This document shows positions 16,101 to 24,717 of a stretch of DNA of 64,000 bases, piece by piece. The stretch is taken from assembly GCA_937876375.1 (NCBI GenBank), contig CALEHY010000014.1:10121-74120 (forward strand), written 5' to 3'. Source of the DNA: an uncultured Clostridia bacterium (lineage in GTDB: Bacteria; Bacillota; Clostridia; Oscillospirales; Acutalibacteraceae). Both the position numbers and the translations under genes were made by a program. The notes under the pieces were generated by a model that worked only from the letters and a program-made list of their open reading frames with translations, searched no databases and was not told where the DNA came from. Numbering within the stretch: position 1 is the stretch's first letter; every line of letters begins with the position of its first letter.

Positions 16101-16658
16101 ATCGGCACTAGGTGGAAAAATATCAATCAGTCCACCACGAACAGAAAACTGGCTAGTGCCATCAACCTGGTCAAATCGTGTATATCCAGCCTTAATCAAC
16201 CTTTCAACAGTGTCATCAAGGCTAATTTCGTCGCCAGTTTTGATGCTAAAGGTACGCTCCATTAGGGCATTTGGTGGCATAGTGAGCTGATTTGCTGCAC
16301 CAACGGACGCAACAACAGCACTGTAGTTACCATCAAGAATTTTTGCCAAAACACCCAGTCGTAGCTGTTCAAATTCACGGCTGATACCCTCTACCTCAAC
16401 AAAGGTAAATTCTCTTTTTGGGTATAGCAAAACACCCTTTTGAAACTGTGACAAATTCTCATAAACACGAACAGCACTAGCCTCATCAGGGGTGATGATA
16501 AACGCCTTTTTATTCAGTTTTTCACACATAGAATGGATGAGATGCACCTTGTTAATATCCTGCAAGCCGACAGCACCAATCGGTGCTCCAATACCGGTAG
16601 CGTCGCAGAATTCAAGATAATCAGTGCTCCTATCCCACACCTTTGAAAAACAGCTCAT
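13200..16658 (-). CDS. mfd: Transcription-repair coupling factor Mfd
   Basis: 1152 residues, normal for Mfd. It removes stalled RNA polymerase and recruits UvrA to lesions. Domains: N-terminal UvrB-like region, RNA-polymerase interaction domain beginning near LVVGDYIVHNVHGIGIFEG (about residue 485), superfamily-2 helicase motor with P-loop GDVGFGKTEVALRA and DEEQ box (LLVVDEEQRFG), helicase C domain with RVGRSSRRGYAYF, and a C-terminal TRCF domain. The gene starts 8 bases after pth and is in an operon with pth. Its terminator doubles as the next ribosome site. Confidence 0.97.
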   Translation of the reverse strand: MSCFSKVWDRSTDYLEFCDATGIGAPIGAVGLQDINKVHLIHSMCEKLNKKAFIITPDEASAVRVYENLSQFQKGVLLYPKREFTFVEVEGISREFEQLRLGVLAKILDGNYSAVVASVGAANQLTMPPNALMERTFSIKTGDEISLDDTVERLIKAGYTRFDQVDGTSQFSVRGGLIDIFPPSADDPVRIELWGDTVDSIASFDIATQRRTDIVDCVDIIPSTEVLFPSPDEQAKRIDALASSLKGKATKSREKLYDDSERLKQGLNLRCNDKYLPLAYQSNGLYDYFDGLLFVCESAKVKERSLNQVKLMNEELKWLVEDGSLCKGLDKFNLDFDDLCRVYEDKGAIYLDSLPRGSFDTPVRHLANFTCQSFNVWSGTLSQLKDELFPLLKTGYAVCIMAGTSRAGKSLAYDISEMGYNAVFCEKHPAEFQKGTVTVLTGTLSAGFQLGFAKFALMTHAKASQSKKKHKKSTSKDSIHSLDELVVGDYIVHNVHGIGIFEGIHALDINDVHKDYIKIGYAKGDTLYVPVTQLDLVSKYIGPKEDSRIKVNRLGSGDWSKTKAKVYASVQDMAKELIQLYAKRLSTKGYQFSEDTDMQRDFELRFPYEETEDQMRSADEIKGDMEKPSPMDRLLCGDVGFGKTEVALRACFKAICDSKQCAILVPTTVLAMQHYQTAKKRMEPFPVRVEMLSRFVSPTKQKEILKDLADGKVDLLIGTHRIISKDIQFKDLGLLVVDEEQRFGVAQKEKIKEKFPRVDVLTLSATPIPRTLNMAMSGIRDMSLLEEAPGDRRPVQTYVVEYDFGMLIEAMEKELARGGQCYYLHNNIDTIDHVAVTIKKEIPNATVGVAHGRMTEEQLSDVWTKLINGEIDILVCTTIIETGVDVANVNTLIIENADRMGLAQLHQIRGRVGRSSRRGYAYFTFTRGKELTDIATRRLEAIREYTEFGSGFKIAMRDLEIRGAGSLLGNRQHGHIEAVGYDMYLKLLEDAVAEEKGERAPEEKEKECLIDLPVDASIPTGYITSTPQRLAMYKAIANIRSNDDANDVYDELTDRFGNPPAEVYGLVEIALLRNTALQLGIFEIKQKGGCVNFFLDDVKVEYLVALNEKMRGRARFTSGKKQFISVDIINGSSVDTVRETLEILNNSVSQQV

Positions 16659-16666
16659 ATTTTACC

Positions 16667-17254
16667 TTAATTATATTTATTCATAGCCTCATCGGTCTTG
16701 TCATTTACGATAAGCTCGGCTGCACGAATAGAATTCTCCAGCGCAGAATTGAGCTCACTCTCTAGCTCCTTTGGAAACTCGCCAAGCACCCATTTTACCA
16801 AATCGTAATCACCAGTAGGCTTCTTGCCGACGCCAACCTTAACTCTAGGAAAATCCTCCCCACCAAGACAGCTGATGATACTCTTGATACCGTTATGACC
16901 ACCAGCACTACCCTTGCGACGAACACGGGTCTTGCCAACGTCAAGGCTGATATCGTCATATATAATAACTATATTCTCGTTAGGGATATTATAATACTCG
17001 GCAGCAGCCATAATTGCCTCGCCACTATTGTTCATCATAGTCTGTGGCTTCATAAGCAGACAACGCTTGCCACCAACCATCTCATCAGCGATGAGCGAAT
17101 GAAACTTTAGCTTCTTAATCTCGATACCAAGCTCCTTTGCGAGCATATCCATAGCCAAAAATCCAGCATTATGCCTTGTTCTAGCATACTTTGGTCCAGG
17201 ATTGCCAAGACCAGCGATGATATATTCTATTTTTCCACGCTTAAAACCAAACAT
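16667..17254 (-). CDS. pth: Peptidyl-tRNA hydrolase
   Basis: 195 residues. Releases peptides from peptidyl-tRNA. The catalytic His is in RHNAGF near the N-terminus, after IAGLGNPGPKYARTRHN; the supporting Asp is in IYDDISLDVG; and GSAGGHNGIKSI is the family's strongest signature. The length fits. It starts 9 bases after the CNNM gene and precedes mfd by 8 bases, the classic pth-mfd pair of Firmicutes. AGGAG lies 8 bases ahead of ATG. Confidence 0.97.
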   Translation of the reverse strand: MFGFKRGKIEYIIAGLGNPGPKYARTRHNAGFLAMDMLAKELGIEIKKLKFHSLIADEMVGGKRCLLMKPQTMMNNSGEAIMAAAEYYNIPNENIVIIYDDISLDVGKTRVRRKGSAGGHNGIKSIISCLGGEDFPRVKVGVGKKPTGDYDLVKWVLGEFPKELESELNSALENSIRAAELIVNDKTDEAMNKYN

Positions 17255-17263
17255 AGTTATCTC

Positions 17264-18517
17264 CTAATCCTCATTTACAGGTCCAATAGTAACCTTAATG
17301 CTTTCAGCTCGTCTACCCTCTATCTCAACTACCTCAATATGCAGATTTTCAAAATCAAAGCTGTCTTCTACCTCTGGAATTTTGCCAAGATGAGCCATTA
17401 CCCAACCATTAACTGTAGTAATATCACTATCCTCTTCCATCTGCAAGTCAAAGTATTCCTCTAATATATCAACAGAAGCCAAGCCATCAACAATATACAC
17501 ACTGTCCTCAATTCTCTCTACATCCAGCTCGACCTCATCGTGCTCATCCCAAATCTCGCCAACAAGCTCTTCTAATATATCCTCTAGTGTTACGATACCC
17601 TCTGTGCCACCAAACTCATCAATAACGACAGCGATATGTGTCTTGTTATCCTGTAAAATACGAAGTAGCTTTGATATCTTAATATATGGGCTAACTGTAG
17701 GAATAGGCTTGATAATAGTTCTGATTGATTTTAACCCTCTTGACCTAATCTCCTCAAAATCACGATGATGAATAACACCTATAATGTTGTCAATATCATC
17801 CTCATACACCGGCAAACGAGAATAGTTGCAAGATTTAAAAATCTTTTCAATCTCGCTAATCTTTTCACGCTTATCGATAGCCTCGACATCAATTCTAGGA
17901 GTTAACACCTCAGACACGAACACATCATCAAACTCTATAGATGACCTAATTAGCTCACTTTCATTCTCATCAATTTCGCCACCAGTATGAGCCTCGTCAA
18001 CATATGTTTTTAGTTCTTCTTCAGTGACGGTCTCTGCCTTACCTAGACCGAACACCTTGTTAAGCAACAGCTTCCAACCCCTAAAAACAAGATTAAGAGG
18101 ATAAAACACAATGATAAAAAGCTTAACAATAGGTGTAATGAGAACAGCATATTTTTCCGCCTTCTCCTTGGCAATAGTTTTTGGTGTGACCTCGCCAAAG
18201 AACAGCACCACTATAGTCATAACAATAGTAGATACCGTAGCACCCAAATCACTGTTGTCACCGAGCAATCCAGTAAAAAATAATGTAGCAATCGCAGTCG
18301 ACGCAACATTAACTATATTATTACCAATCAAAATAGTGGACAAAACAATATCATAGTTATCTGCAAGCTTCAAGGTGCTCTGCACACGCTTGCTGTCCTC
18401 CTCGTACGATGCCTTTAGCCTAACCTTGTTCAAAGAGGAAAACGCTGTTTCTGCAGATGAAAAAAACGCCGAAAACAGGACTAATATAACCATCACTATT
18501 AATAAACCAGTATTCAT
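17264..18517 (-). CDS. CNNM/CBS-domain membrane protein (hemolysin C/CorC family)
   Basis: 417 residues starting MNTGLLIVMVILVLFS, chosen because AAAGGAG is 7 bases before. Four membrane helices (about 3-22, 58-84, 90-115, 130-152) make up the CNNM domain, which opens with FSSAETAFSSLNKVRLKA, the usual signature. Two CBS domains follow (about 200-320; LPVYEDDIDNIIGVIH and IAVVIDEFGGTEGIVTLEDILEELVGEIWDEHDE), then a C-terminal CorC/transporter-associated domain. Family members are implicated in magnesium export. It is the first gene of the CNNM-pth-mfd group. Confidence 0.9.
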   Translation of the reverse strand: MNTGLLIVMVILVLFSAFFSSAETAFSSLNKVRLKASYEEDSKRVQSTLKLADNYDIVLSTILIGNNIVNVASTAIATLFFTGLLGDNSDLGATVSTIVMTIVVLFFGEVTPKTIAKEKAEKYAVLITPIVKLFIIVFYPLNLVFRGWKLLLNKVFGLGKAETVTEEELKTYVDEAHTGGEIDENESELIRSSIEFDDVFVSEVLTPRIDVEAIDKREKISEIEKIFKSCNYSRLPVYEDDIDNIIGVIHHRDFEEIRSRGLKSIRTIIKPIPTVSPYIKISKLLRILQDNKTHIAVVIDEFGGTEGIVTLEDILEELVGEIWDEHDEVELDVERIEDSVYIVDGLASVDILEEYFDLQMEEDSDITTVNGWVMAHLGKIPEVEDSFDFENLHIEVVEIEGRRAESIKVTIGPVNED

Positions 18518-18557
18518 TATTACTCCTTTAAAATAAAAAGTCACTAACGCTCAAAAT

Positions 18558-18580
18558 GGGCGTATCCGTTGGATACGCCC
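18558..18580 (-). terminator. Hairpin after the radical SAM gene
   Basis: GGGCGTATCC (18558-18567) pairs perfectly with GGATACGCCC (18571-18580) around GTT. On the minus strand it follows the radical SAM stop and is followed only by ATTTTGAG, so termination may be weak and some transcript may continue into the CNNM operon. Confidence 0.7.
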
Positions 18581-18595
18581 CCTAAAATACACAAA

Positions 18596-20020
18596 TTACT
18601 CTGTCTTTTCGAACTCGTTGAAATCTCTTTCGCTGTCGTCCTTTTCGTAATTGTACATATTTTCGTCCTTAACATGCTTTGCGATATACTCGTCACGGTC
18701 AAATAGCTCATCAGCCTTTACCTTCCAAGCCTGTGCAGCAGCAATAGTCTTGTCGAACAATGCATTAGCACTCTCTGGGTGCTGCATTTCTGTTGAATAT
18801 GCACCAGTATCTGCAACCATCTTGCTGATAGCACCAGGGTTATCAAGAACTGGGCAAGGACGAAGCATATTGTTGTTGAATGGCTGATTCTTCTTGTACG
18901 CCATAAAGAGTGGGCTCTGTAGAGCGTCAAGAACAGAACATTCCTTAATATTAACATTTGAATAGTGAACAAATGCACAAGGCTCACAGTCACCATTTGC
19001 ATTGATATGGAAATAGTGACGACCACCAGCGATACAGCCCTGAACATACTCACCATCATTCCAGAAATCAAGAGCAAAAATAGGCTTTGTATGTCTCCAT
19101 TCATGCATCTTCTTGTACATAAGTGCTCTCTGGTCTGGAGTTGCCATAAGATCAACAACAGCACCATTGCCAGTTGGCATATATGTAAAGAACCAAGCGA
19201 ATTTAACACCCTGCTCGATGAGCCAATCCATATACTCGTCAGAAGCTAGAACCTCTGTATTCTTGCTTGTGTAGCAAAGTGATGCACCGAATGGAACACC
19301 TCTGTCCTTTAGGCGCTTCATAGCAGCTGTGCATCTCTTGAATGTGCCATCGCCACGACGGAAATCGTTCTCCTCCTCATAGCCTTCGATAGAGAATGCT
19401 GGGAAGAAGTTGCCAACCTCCTTGATTTCGTCAGCAAAGCTGTCATCGATGAGTGTGCCATTAGTGAAGCTGAGGAATGCACAGTCATTATGCTCACGGC
19501 ATAGACGCATCAAATCCTCTCTACGCATTGTTGGCTCACCACCGGTGTATAGATACATATATGTACCTAGCTCCTTACCCTGTGTGATAATTCTGTTCAA
19601 ATCATCATAAGATAATGAGCTGTTGTGACCATATTCTGCAGCCCAGCAGCCAGTACACTTTAGGTTACAAGCAGCAGTTGGGTCCATAAGAATAGCCCAA
19701 GGCACATTACAGCCATACTTTTCGATAGCTGCCATACGCTTTGTGTAGCTATTAATAGCAATATTCATTAGTGATGGGATAAGCTGATTAATTACATGCT
19801 CATCAGTGTTGCAAATAATGTCCTTAACAAATCTCATCCAGTTGTTATCTGGGTCATCCATAACCTTGTGTAGACCAGCGTATGTGGAACGGTTAACCTT
19901 CTTAACGTCAGCCTTTTCGATAAGATTTAGAATTTTTGGAGCATTCTTGTCAAAATCCTTGCGAGCATATTTAACTGCTTCCTTTACAGCAAAGGCTGTA
20001 ACACTTTCTTTAATTGACAT
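18596..20020 (-). CDS. Radical SAM protein with SPASM-like C-terminus, function unknown
   Basis: 474 residues. About 110 residues of helical N-terminus precede the cluster-binding motif CNLKCTGCW (C-x3-C-x2-C). Then come TGGEPTMR (the GGE motif), and a C-terminal Cys-rich SPASM-like region with GDCEPCAF and a later RPCPVLDN. This architecture is common in clostridial radical SAM proteins of unassigned substrate. No peptide precursor or peptidase is visible next to it, which argues against a simple RiPP role. The promoter at 20065-20093 is separate from the upstream beta-galactosidase. Confidence 0.85.
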   Translation of the reverse strand: MSIKESVTAFAVKEAVKYARKDFDKNAPKILNLIEKADVKKVNRSTYAGLHKVMDDPDNNWMRFVKDIICNTDEHVINQLIPSLMNIAINSYTKRMAAIEKYGCNVPWAILMDPTAACNLKCTGCWAAEYGHNSSLSYDDLNRIITQGKELGTYMYLYTGGEPTMRREDLMRLCREHNDCAFLSFTNGTLIDDSFADEIKEVGNFFPAFSIEGYEEENDFRRGDGTFKRCTAAMKRLKDRGVPFGASLCYTSKNTEVLASDEYMDWLIEQGVKFAWFFTYMPTGNGAVVDLMATPDQRALMYKKMHEWRHTKPIFALDFWNDGEYVQGCIAGGRHYFHINANGDCEPCAFVHYSNVNIKECSVLDALQSPLFMAYKKNQPFNNNMLRPCPVLDNPGAISKMVADTGAYSTEMQHPESANALFDKTIAAAQAWKVKADELFDRDEYIAKHVKDENMYNYEKDDSERDFNEFEKTE

Positions 20021-20064
20021 ATTCTTTTACCTCTCTTAAGAGAATACCTCTCTATGCAAAAACA

Positions 20065-20093
20065 AATATAATACTATAAAAATTTTTTGTCAA
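20065..20093 (-). promoter_or_regulatory. Sigma-A promoter of the radical SAM gene
   Basis: Minus-strand TTGACA (20088-20093) and TATATT (20065-20070) with a 17-bp spacer. The leader between it and the ATG carries a GAGAGGT sequence twice, once as the real ribosome site, with a TCTCTTAAGAGA palindrome between. Confidence 0.75.
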
Positions 20094-20108
20094 GATATAT
20101 TATAGAAT

Positions 20109-23100
20109 TTAAAACCTAATTTGTAACTTAAGTCTATAGGTGATATCTGTTCTGTTCTTATACTTATCGTTACAATGAGCACCCCAGCTATCATATCCAC
20201 CAACACCCTGCTGACGAGCAATACAGCGTACAACAGTCTTGTTGATTTCTGGCAAATCCTTTGCATGCCAGGTGTTCTCAACCTCTTTTGGTAGCCAATG
20301 ACATACATTAAGCTCCATAACTGGCTCTGCAACAATGCTAAATGCCTTCTTGTCACCAACGATTGTAGCATAACGAACGCCAGTACGGTTGCCACACTCC
20401 TGTGGCTTTAGATAATCAGTCCACATATCAGTAACAGTTGTGTTATATAGACCAATCTTTGTACCATTGCAACGGTCAATGTAGTTCTCATCTGGACCAG
20501 CACCAAGGTATGTTACATGCTCAAAATCCTTTGGTAGCTCAAATAGGAGGCTGACCTCTGGAATTTCTGGCAAGGACATATCTGGCATAAACTGGAAATC
20601 AATCTCCATACCCTTTGAGGTGATGGTGTAGATAACAAGTGCCTTTGACTCTGGCTGTGTTCTAACAGTAGCACCAGAGGTAACGACAACCTTCTTGCCA
20701 TCGTCGAGGATTTGGTAGCCCTCAATTCTCCAGCAGGTGTTGTTAAAGATACCAGGTGTGTCACCAGCATCTCTCCAGCAACCAAGTCTGCTACCAGCTC
20801 GGTTACCACGGTCATTATCTGTCAACGCTCTCCAGAAATTGAGACGCATTGGAGCCTGTAGTAGCTCCTCTCCACCAACCTTGATGGAATATAGCTGATT
20901 GCGCTCTCTACGCTCAAAACGGATATTAACGTCATCGCTAATTACTCGAAGTGAGCCATAGGTGTCAGCAACAATAAGCTCCTGCTCCTCCTCTAGCTCG
21001 TCATACACATTCTCAAACTCGTTGATGATGAACTGCTCCTCAGCAACGATATGACCAGCTGTGCAATATGCTGTGTCCTCAACCTCACGAAGCTCTAGAT
21101 TCAAGTAGCACTCTGTGTTGCTAACCTTACCAAGCTCTAGGTCGATAGTAGTCTTTTCAAATGGTGGGCAATCAACAGTGACAACACCATCACGGAAGAT
21201 ACCCTTGTCGCTACACTGACACCAGTATAGCTCATATTTATTTAGATTTGTGAACATAAATTTGTTCTTAATCTCGATAATACCACGTTCTGCATCGATA
21301 GCCTTAAAATCAACATTCTGATAAAGCTTCTTAATTTCAGCAAGCTTTGGTGTTTCTGCTCTGTCACCAAACAATAGTCCGTTACCACAGAAATGACCAT
21401 CGTGTGGATTTTCACCAAAATCTCCACCATATGCAAGGTACTCAACACCATTCTCATCAGTGGTCAATATGCTCTGGTCAACCCAGTCCCAAACGAAGCC
21501 ACCTTGTAGGCAAGGATACTTATCCCATAGTGTAGTGTACTCATCAGTTGAGCCACAAGAGTTACCCATAGCGTGTGTGTACTCACATAGGATGAATGGT
21601 CTAGCATCTCTGCCAGAAACAGCGTATTCCTCACAGAATGATGGTCTAGCGTACATTTTTGACATAGTGTCACTAATCTGTGTTTCATCTGGAGAACGGT
21701 CGCACTCAAAATGAACAAATCTGCTCTTGTCCTGTGCCTTAATCCAGTTGTACATTTTCTTTGGTGTTTCGCCACCAAGTGACTCGTTACCAAGACTCCA
21801 GCAAACAACACAGGTGTTGTTCTTATCTCTATGATAATGTGCCTTGATACGCTCCATACAAGCGTGCTCCCACTCTGGACGAGATGCTGGAAGCTGTGGA
21901 CAGCCAATGATTGTTGACCAGCCAGTACCGTGTGTCTCCATATTATTCTCATCGATAACATATAGACCATACTCATCACATAGCTCATACCAACGAGGAA
22001 TGTTTGGATAATGAGAGGTACGAACAGCGTTGATATTATTACGCTTCATAATCTCAATGTCCTGACGCATAACCTCCTCACTGATATATCTACCAGTGTG
22101 ACAGTCGAACTCGTGACGATTTGTGCCCTTGAACACAATGCGCTCACCATTGATACGGATGATACCGTCCTTAATCTCAACTCGTCTAAATCCGATTTTC
22201 TTTGAGATATACTCAATAGGCACACCGTTGCTCTTTAGTGTCAAGATAACAGTATAGAGCTTTGGATTTTCAGCGCTCCAAGGTGTTATATTGGTAACGA
22301 TTGCCTTCATATTAGTGATATGGTCCTCGTTAGCATACTGACTATCGAGAGCGACCATAGTGCCGTCCTCATCGAGAACATTCATATCAATGCTAAGGCT
22401 CTCGTATGAGCCATTAGTCTTTACCTTTACATTAAGATAACCATCGTGATTTTGTGAATCTGGCTCTGCAAGAACCTCGAAATCACGGATATATTCCTTC
22501 TCGGTAGTGTAGATATATACGTCACGGAAGATACCACCCAGACGCCACATATCCTGACATTCTAGCCAGCTACCAGTACACCAACGATATACCTCAACAC
22601 CGATAACATTTGAGCCCTCTACAAGATACTTTGAGATATCGAACTCGGCACGGTTAAATGTGCTCTCGCTATAGCCGATACGCTCACCATTAACATATAG
22701 GTAAAACGCACTTTCAACACCCTCAAAGCAGAGCACAACTCTCTTTGAAAGCACAGCCTCGCTAATCTGAATTTTCTTCAAATAACAGCCTACTGGATTA
22801 TGCTTTGTAGGTGCATTTGGTGGGCAAATATCCTCGCTACCCTCCCAAGGATAACGAACATTGCAGTACTGTGCTTGGTCGTAGCCCTGCATCTGCCAAG
22901 AGCAAGGAACAATAACAGTATCCCAATTGTGTGAGTCATAAAGTGGCTGCGCAAAATCTGATGGACGATAAGCATAGTTCTTGTATAGCTTAAACTTCCA
23001 TTTGCCATTAAGTAGCTTGCACTTTGATGACGCATAGCGATCACAAGCCTTTGCCTCGTCAAAATTGTCAAAAGGCATAAAGGTTGCATGCTGTGGGAGC

Positions 23101-23168
23101 ATATTAACTCCTACAATTTCTGGGTTTGATTGCCATTCGGTGTAACCGTCAATAAAATTTCTTTCCAT
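20109..23168 (-). CDS. lacZ: GH2 beta-galactosidase (LacZ-type)
   Basis: 1019 residues, the full LacZ length. Hydrolyses beta-galactosides in the cytoplasm. Jelly-roll N-domain, two Ig-like domains, a TIM-barrel domain and the C-terminal LacZ small-chain domain can be followed. The acid/base Glu is in CWSLGNESLGG and the nucleophile in RPFILCEYTHAMGNS; NRHEFDCHTG matches the GH2 signature. The start has TTGGAG 6 bases ahead. No signal peptide. It lies 21 bases after the sugar transferase gene, so the two are probably cotranscribed. Confidence 0.95.
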   Translation of the reverse strand: MERNFIDGYTEWQSNPEIVGVNMLPQHATFMPFDNFDEAKACDRYASSKCKLLNGKWKFKLYKNYAYRPSDFAQPLYDSHNWDTVIVPCSWQMQGYDQAQYCNVRYPWEGSEDICPPNAPTKHNPVGCYLKKIQISEAVLSKRVVLCFEGVESAFYLYVNGERIGYSESTFNRAEFDISKYLVEGSNVIGVEVYRWCTGSWLECQDMWRLGGIFRDVYIYTTEKEYIRDFEVLAEPDSQNHDGYLNVKVKTNGSYESLSIDMNVLDEDGTMVALDSQYANEDHITNMKAIVTNITPWSAENPKLYTVILTLKSNGVPIEYISKKIGFRRVEIKDGIIRINGERIVFKGTNRHEFDCHTGRYISEEVMRQDIEIMKRNNINAVRTSHYPNIPRWYELCDEYGLYVIDENNMETHGTGWSTIIGCPQLPASRPEWEHACMERIKAHYHRDKNNTCVVCWSLGNESLGGETPKKMYNWIKAQDKSRFVHFECDRSPDETQISDTMSKMYARPSFCEEYAVSGRDARPFILCEYTHAMGNSCGSTDEYTTLWDKYPCLQGGFVWDWVDQSILTTDENGVEYLAYGGDFGENPHDGHFCGNGLLFGDRAETPKLAEIKKLYQNVDFKAIDAERGIIEIKNKFMFTNLNKYELYWCQCSDKGIFRDGVVTVDCPPFEKTTIDLELGKVSNTECYLNLELREVEDTAYCTAGHIVAEEQFIINEFENVYDELEEEQELIVADTYGSLRVISDDVNIRFERRERNQLYSIKVGGEELLQAPMRLNFWRALTDNDRGNRAGSRLGCWRDAGDTPGIFNNTCWRIEGYQILDDGKKVVVTSGATVRTQPESKALVIYTITSKGMEIDFQFMPDMSLPEIPEVSLLFELPKDFEHVTYLGAGPDENYIDRCNGTKIGLYNTTVTDMWTDYLKPQECGNRTGVRYATIVGDKKAFSIVAEPVMELNVCHWLPKEVENTWHAKDLPEINKTVVRCIARQQGVGGYDSWGAHCNDKYKNRTDITYRLKLQIRF

Positions 23169-23189
23169 AAAAATCTCCAAAAATGGTTT

Positions 23190-23807
23190 TTATCTTCTAT
23201 GAATCTTGCCTTCGTGGAATCCCTCTTGCTTTGCAGCAACTCCGATGGATCTGAGGAATATTATCAAATCGAGCTTGATGCTCCAGTTGTCACAATATTC
23301 CTTGTCAAGCTTCATTTTTTTCATTAGTGATATATCATCTCGTCCATTGATTTGTGCCCAACCGGTAAGACCAGGACGATAGCGATAAACTCCGTATTCG
23401 AGCCTTAATCTGTGTGCTCTAATCTCGCTAGAGATAAGAGGTCTAGGACCAACAAAGCTCATATCACCCTTTAGAATATTCCATAGCTGTGGTAGTTCAT
23501 CTATACTTGTCTTGCGCAAAAATCTTCCGATCTTGGTGATATATTGCTCTGGATTTTCTAGCTCACCAGTAGCACAGTTAGGTGCAGATGATTTCATAGT
23601 CTGGAACTTGTAAATCTTAAAAGGCTTGCCCCTTCTGCCCCTACGCTCGTGACTGAAGAAAACCTTGCAGTCTGGTGTGAAGAACAGAATCACGCATATC
23701 ACCAAAAATAGTGGTGATAGTATTATCAATGCAAAGAAAGACACGATTATGTCAAAAAGTCTTTTCCATTTTGTTGGGCCAAAATATTTTTTCAAAAAAC
23801 TCTTCAT
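23190..23807 (-). CDS. Polyprenyl-phosphate sugar transferase (WbaP/ExoY type)
   Basis: 205 residues from the chosen start. A single N-terminal membrane helix (about 17-43) is followed by the cytosolic catalytic domain of the bacterial sugar transferase family: RRGRRGKPFKIYKFQTM, TSIDELPQLWNILKGDMSFVGPRPL and RPGLTGWAQINGRDDIS are the classic motifs. It transfers a sugar-1-phosphate to undecaprenyl phosphate, the first step of capsule or exopolysaccharide synthesis. It stands alone, with no polysaccharide gene cluster next to it. AGGAG lies close to the ATG; the longer frame upstream is not supported. Confidence 0.9.
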   Translation of the reverse strand: MKSFLKKYFGPTKWKRLFDIIVSFFALIILSPLFLVICVILFFTPDCKVFFSHERRGRRGKPFKIYKFQTMKSSAPNCATGELENPEQYITKIGRFLRKTSIDELPQLWNILKGDMSFVGPRPLISSEIRAHRLRLEYGVYRYRPGLTGWAQINGRDDISLMKKMKLDKEYCDNWSIKLDLIIFLRSIGVAAKQEGFHEGKIHRR

Positions 23808-23956
23808 ATTTCTCCTCATAGCATTACGCTTATTTCCCCAATACACATAATAACCCATTTTTCTAGGTTAATATCCAAGTGATTATAGCATATAAGATAT
23901 AAAAAAGCAATTTTATTTTACAAAATTTTATTTTTTTAAAATTAACGCTCTTTTTG

Positions 23957-23985
23957 TTGAAAAAAATGCATCTAACATATATAAT
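23957..23985 (+). promoter_or_regulatory. Sigma-A promoter of the lipoprotein gene
   Basis: TTGAAA (23957-23962) and TATAAT (23980-23985) with a 17-bp spacer, about 37 bases before the ATG at 24023. Confidence 0.85.
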
Positions 23986-24022
23986 AAACAGAGCATATCA
24001 CATATTATGATGAGGTGATTAT

Positions 24023-24619
24023 ATGAAAAATATACTAAAAAAGGTGGTTTGTGTCCTGCTGTGTGGAGTGTTCATTTTTGCATTCAACGGCTGTTCATCA
24101 AACAACGAATTAACCGAAGAAAATGTCACAAATACGGTCGAAATAGTAGAGACAGCACTAAAGAATTTTGACAAGAAAACACTGAACAAATATGTCGACA
24201 GCAAGACCCTTGCAACTATACTAAAATTTGCTGACGGACACGACCAATTTGCCGAGCTGGGCAAGGCTATTTTCAAGGATTTGGAGATAGAAATAACCGA
24301 TATAAATCTTGACCAAAAGACTGTCACAGTCGACGTTCAAAACAAGAAATTAAACTATGTAGCGTCTGATTTTACAAACGAGCTTTTGTCTGATTTTTCA
24401 GCCCTTCAGCTACTAACAAAGCTAAAGGATGACAGCTTTTTAGACACCTCGCTATCAGCACTACAAAACAATATATCTCAGGTAGTGGATAACGCTAGTG
24501 CAACCGTCACTCTCACCATCAAGCAGGAGAAGAAAAATCTAGTCCTATCCTTTGACGAAAATGCAGAGGACGCTGTTTCTGGTGGTGCATTAACTGCAAT
24601 CAATTCTATTATAGGATGA
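24023..24619 (+). CDS. Secreted lipoprotein of unknown function
   Basis: 198 residues. Signal peptide with a lipobox FNGC; the anchor Cys is residue 24. The mature part is a small alpha/beta domain of about 170 residues with a helix-rich front (TVEIVETALKNFDKKTLNKYV) and Thr/Val-rich strands later (ATVTLTIKQEKKNLVLSFDENA). That pattern, a helical start then paired strands, resembles DUF4878/DUF5105-like lipoproteins, but I cannot prove the family. GAGGTG precedes ATG. It has its own promoter and lies before secA, apparently by chance. Confidence 0.8.
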   Translation: MKNILKKVVCVLLCGVFIFAFNGCSSNNELTEENVTNTVEIVETALKNFDKKTLNKYVDSKTLATILKFADGHDQFAELGKAIFKDLEIEITDINLDQKTVTVDVQNKKLNYVASDFTNELLSDFSALQLLTKLKDDSFLDTSLSALQNNISQVVDNASATVTLTIKQEKKNLVLSFDENAEDAVSGGALTAINSIIG

Positions 24620-24646
24620 TATATTTAAAATATATATCTTTTATAA

Positions 24647-24675
24647 TTGACAATCATATTCTTTTATGTTAAACT
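24647..24675 (+). promoter_or_regulatory. Sigma-A promoter of secA
   Basis: Consensus TTGACA (24647-24652) and TAAACT (24670-24675) with a 17-bp spacer; the leader to the secA start is about 40 bases. Confidence 0.6.
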
Positions 24676-24717
24676 AACCTAGTATATGACTACAAAATTT
24701 CCTACGAGGTGAAATAA

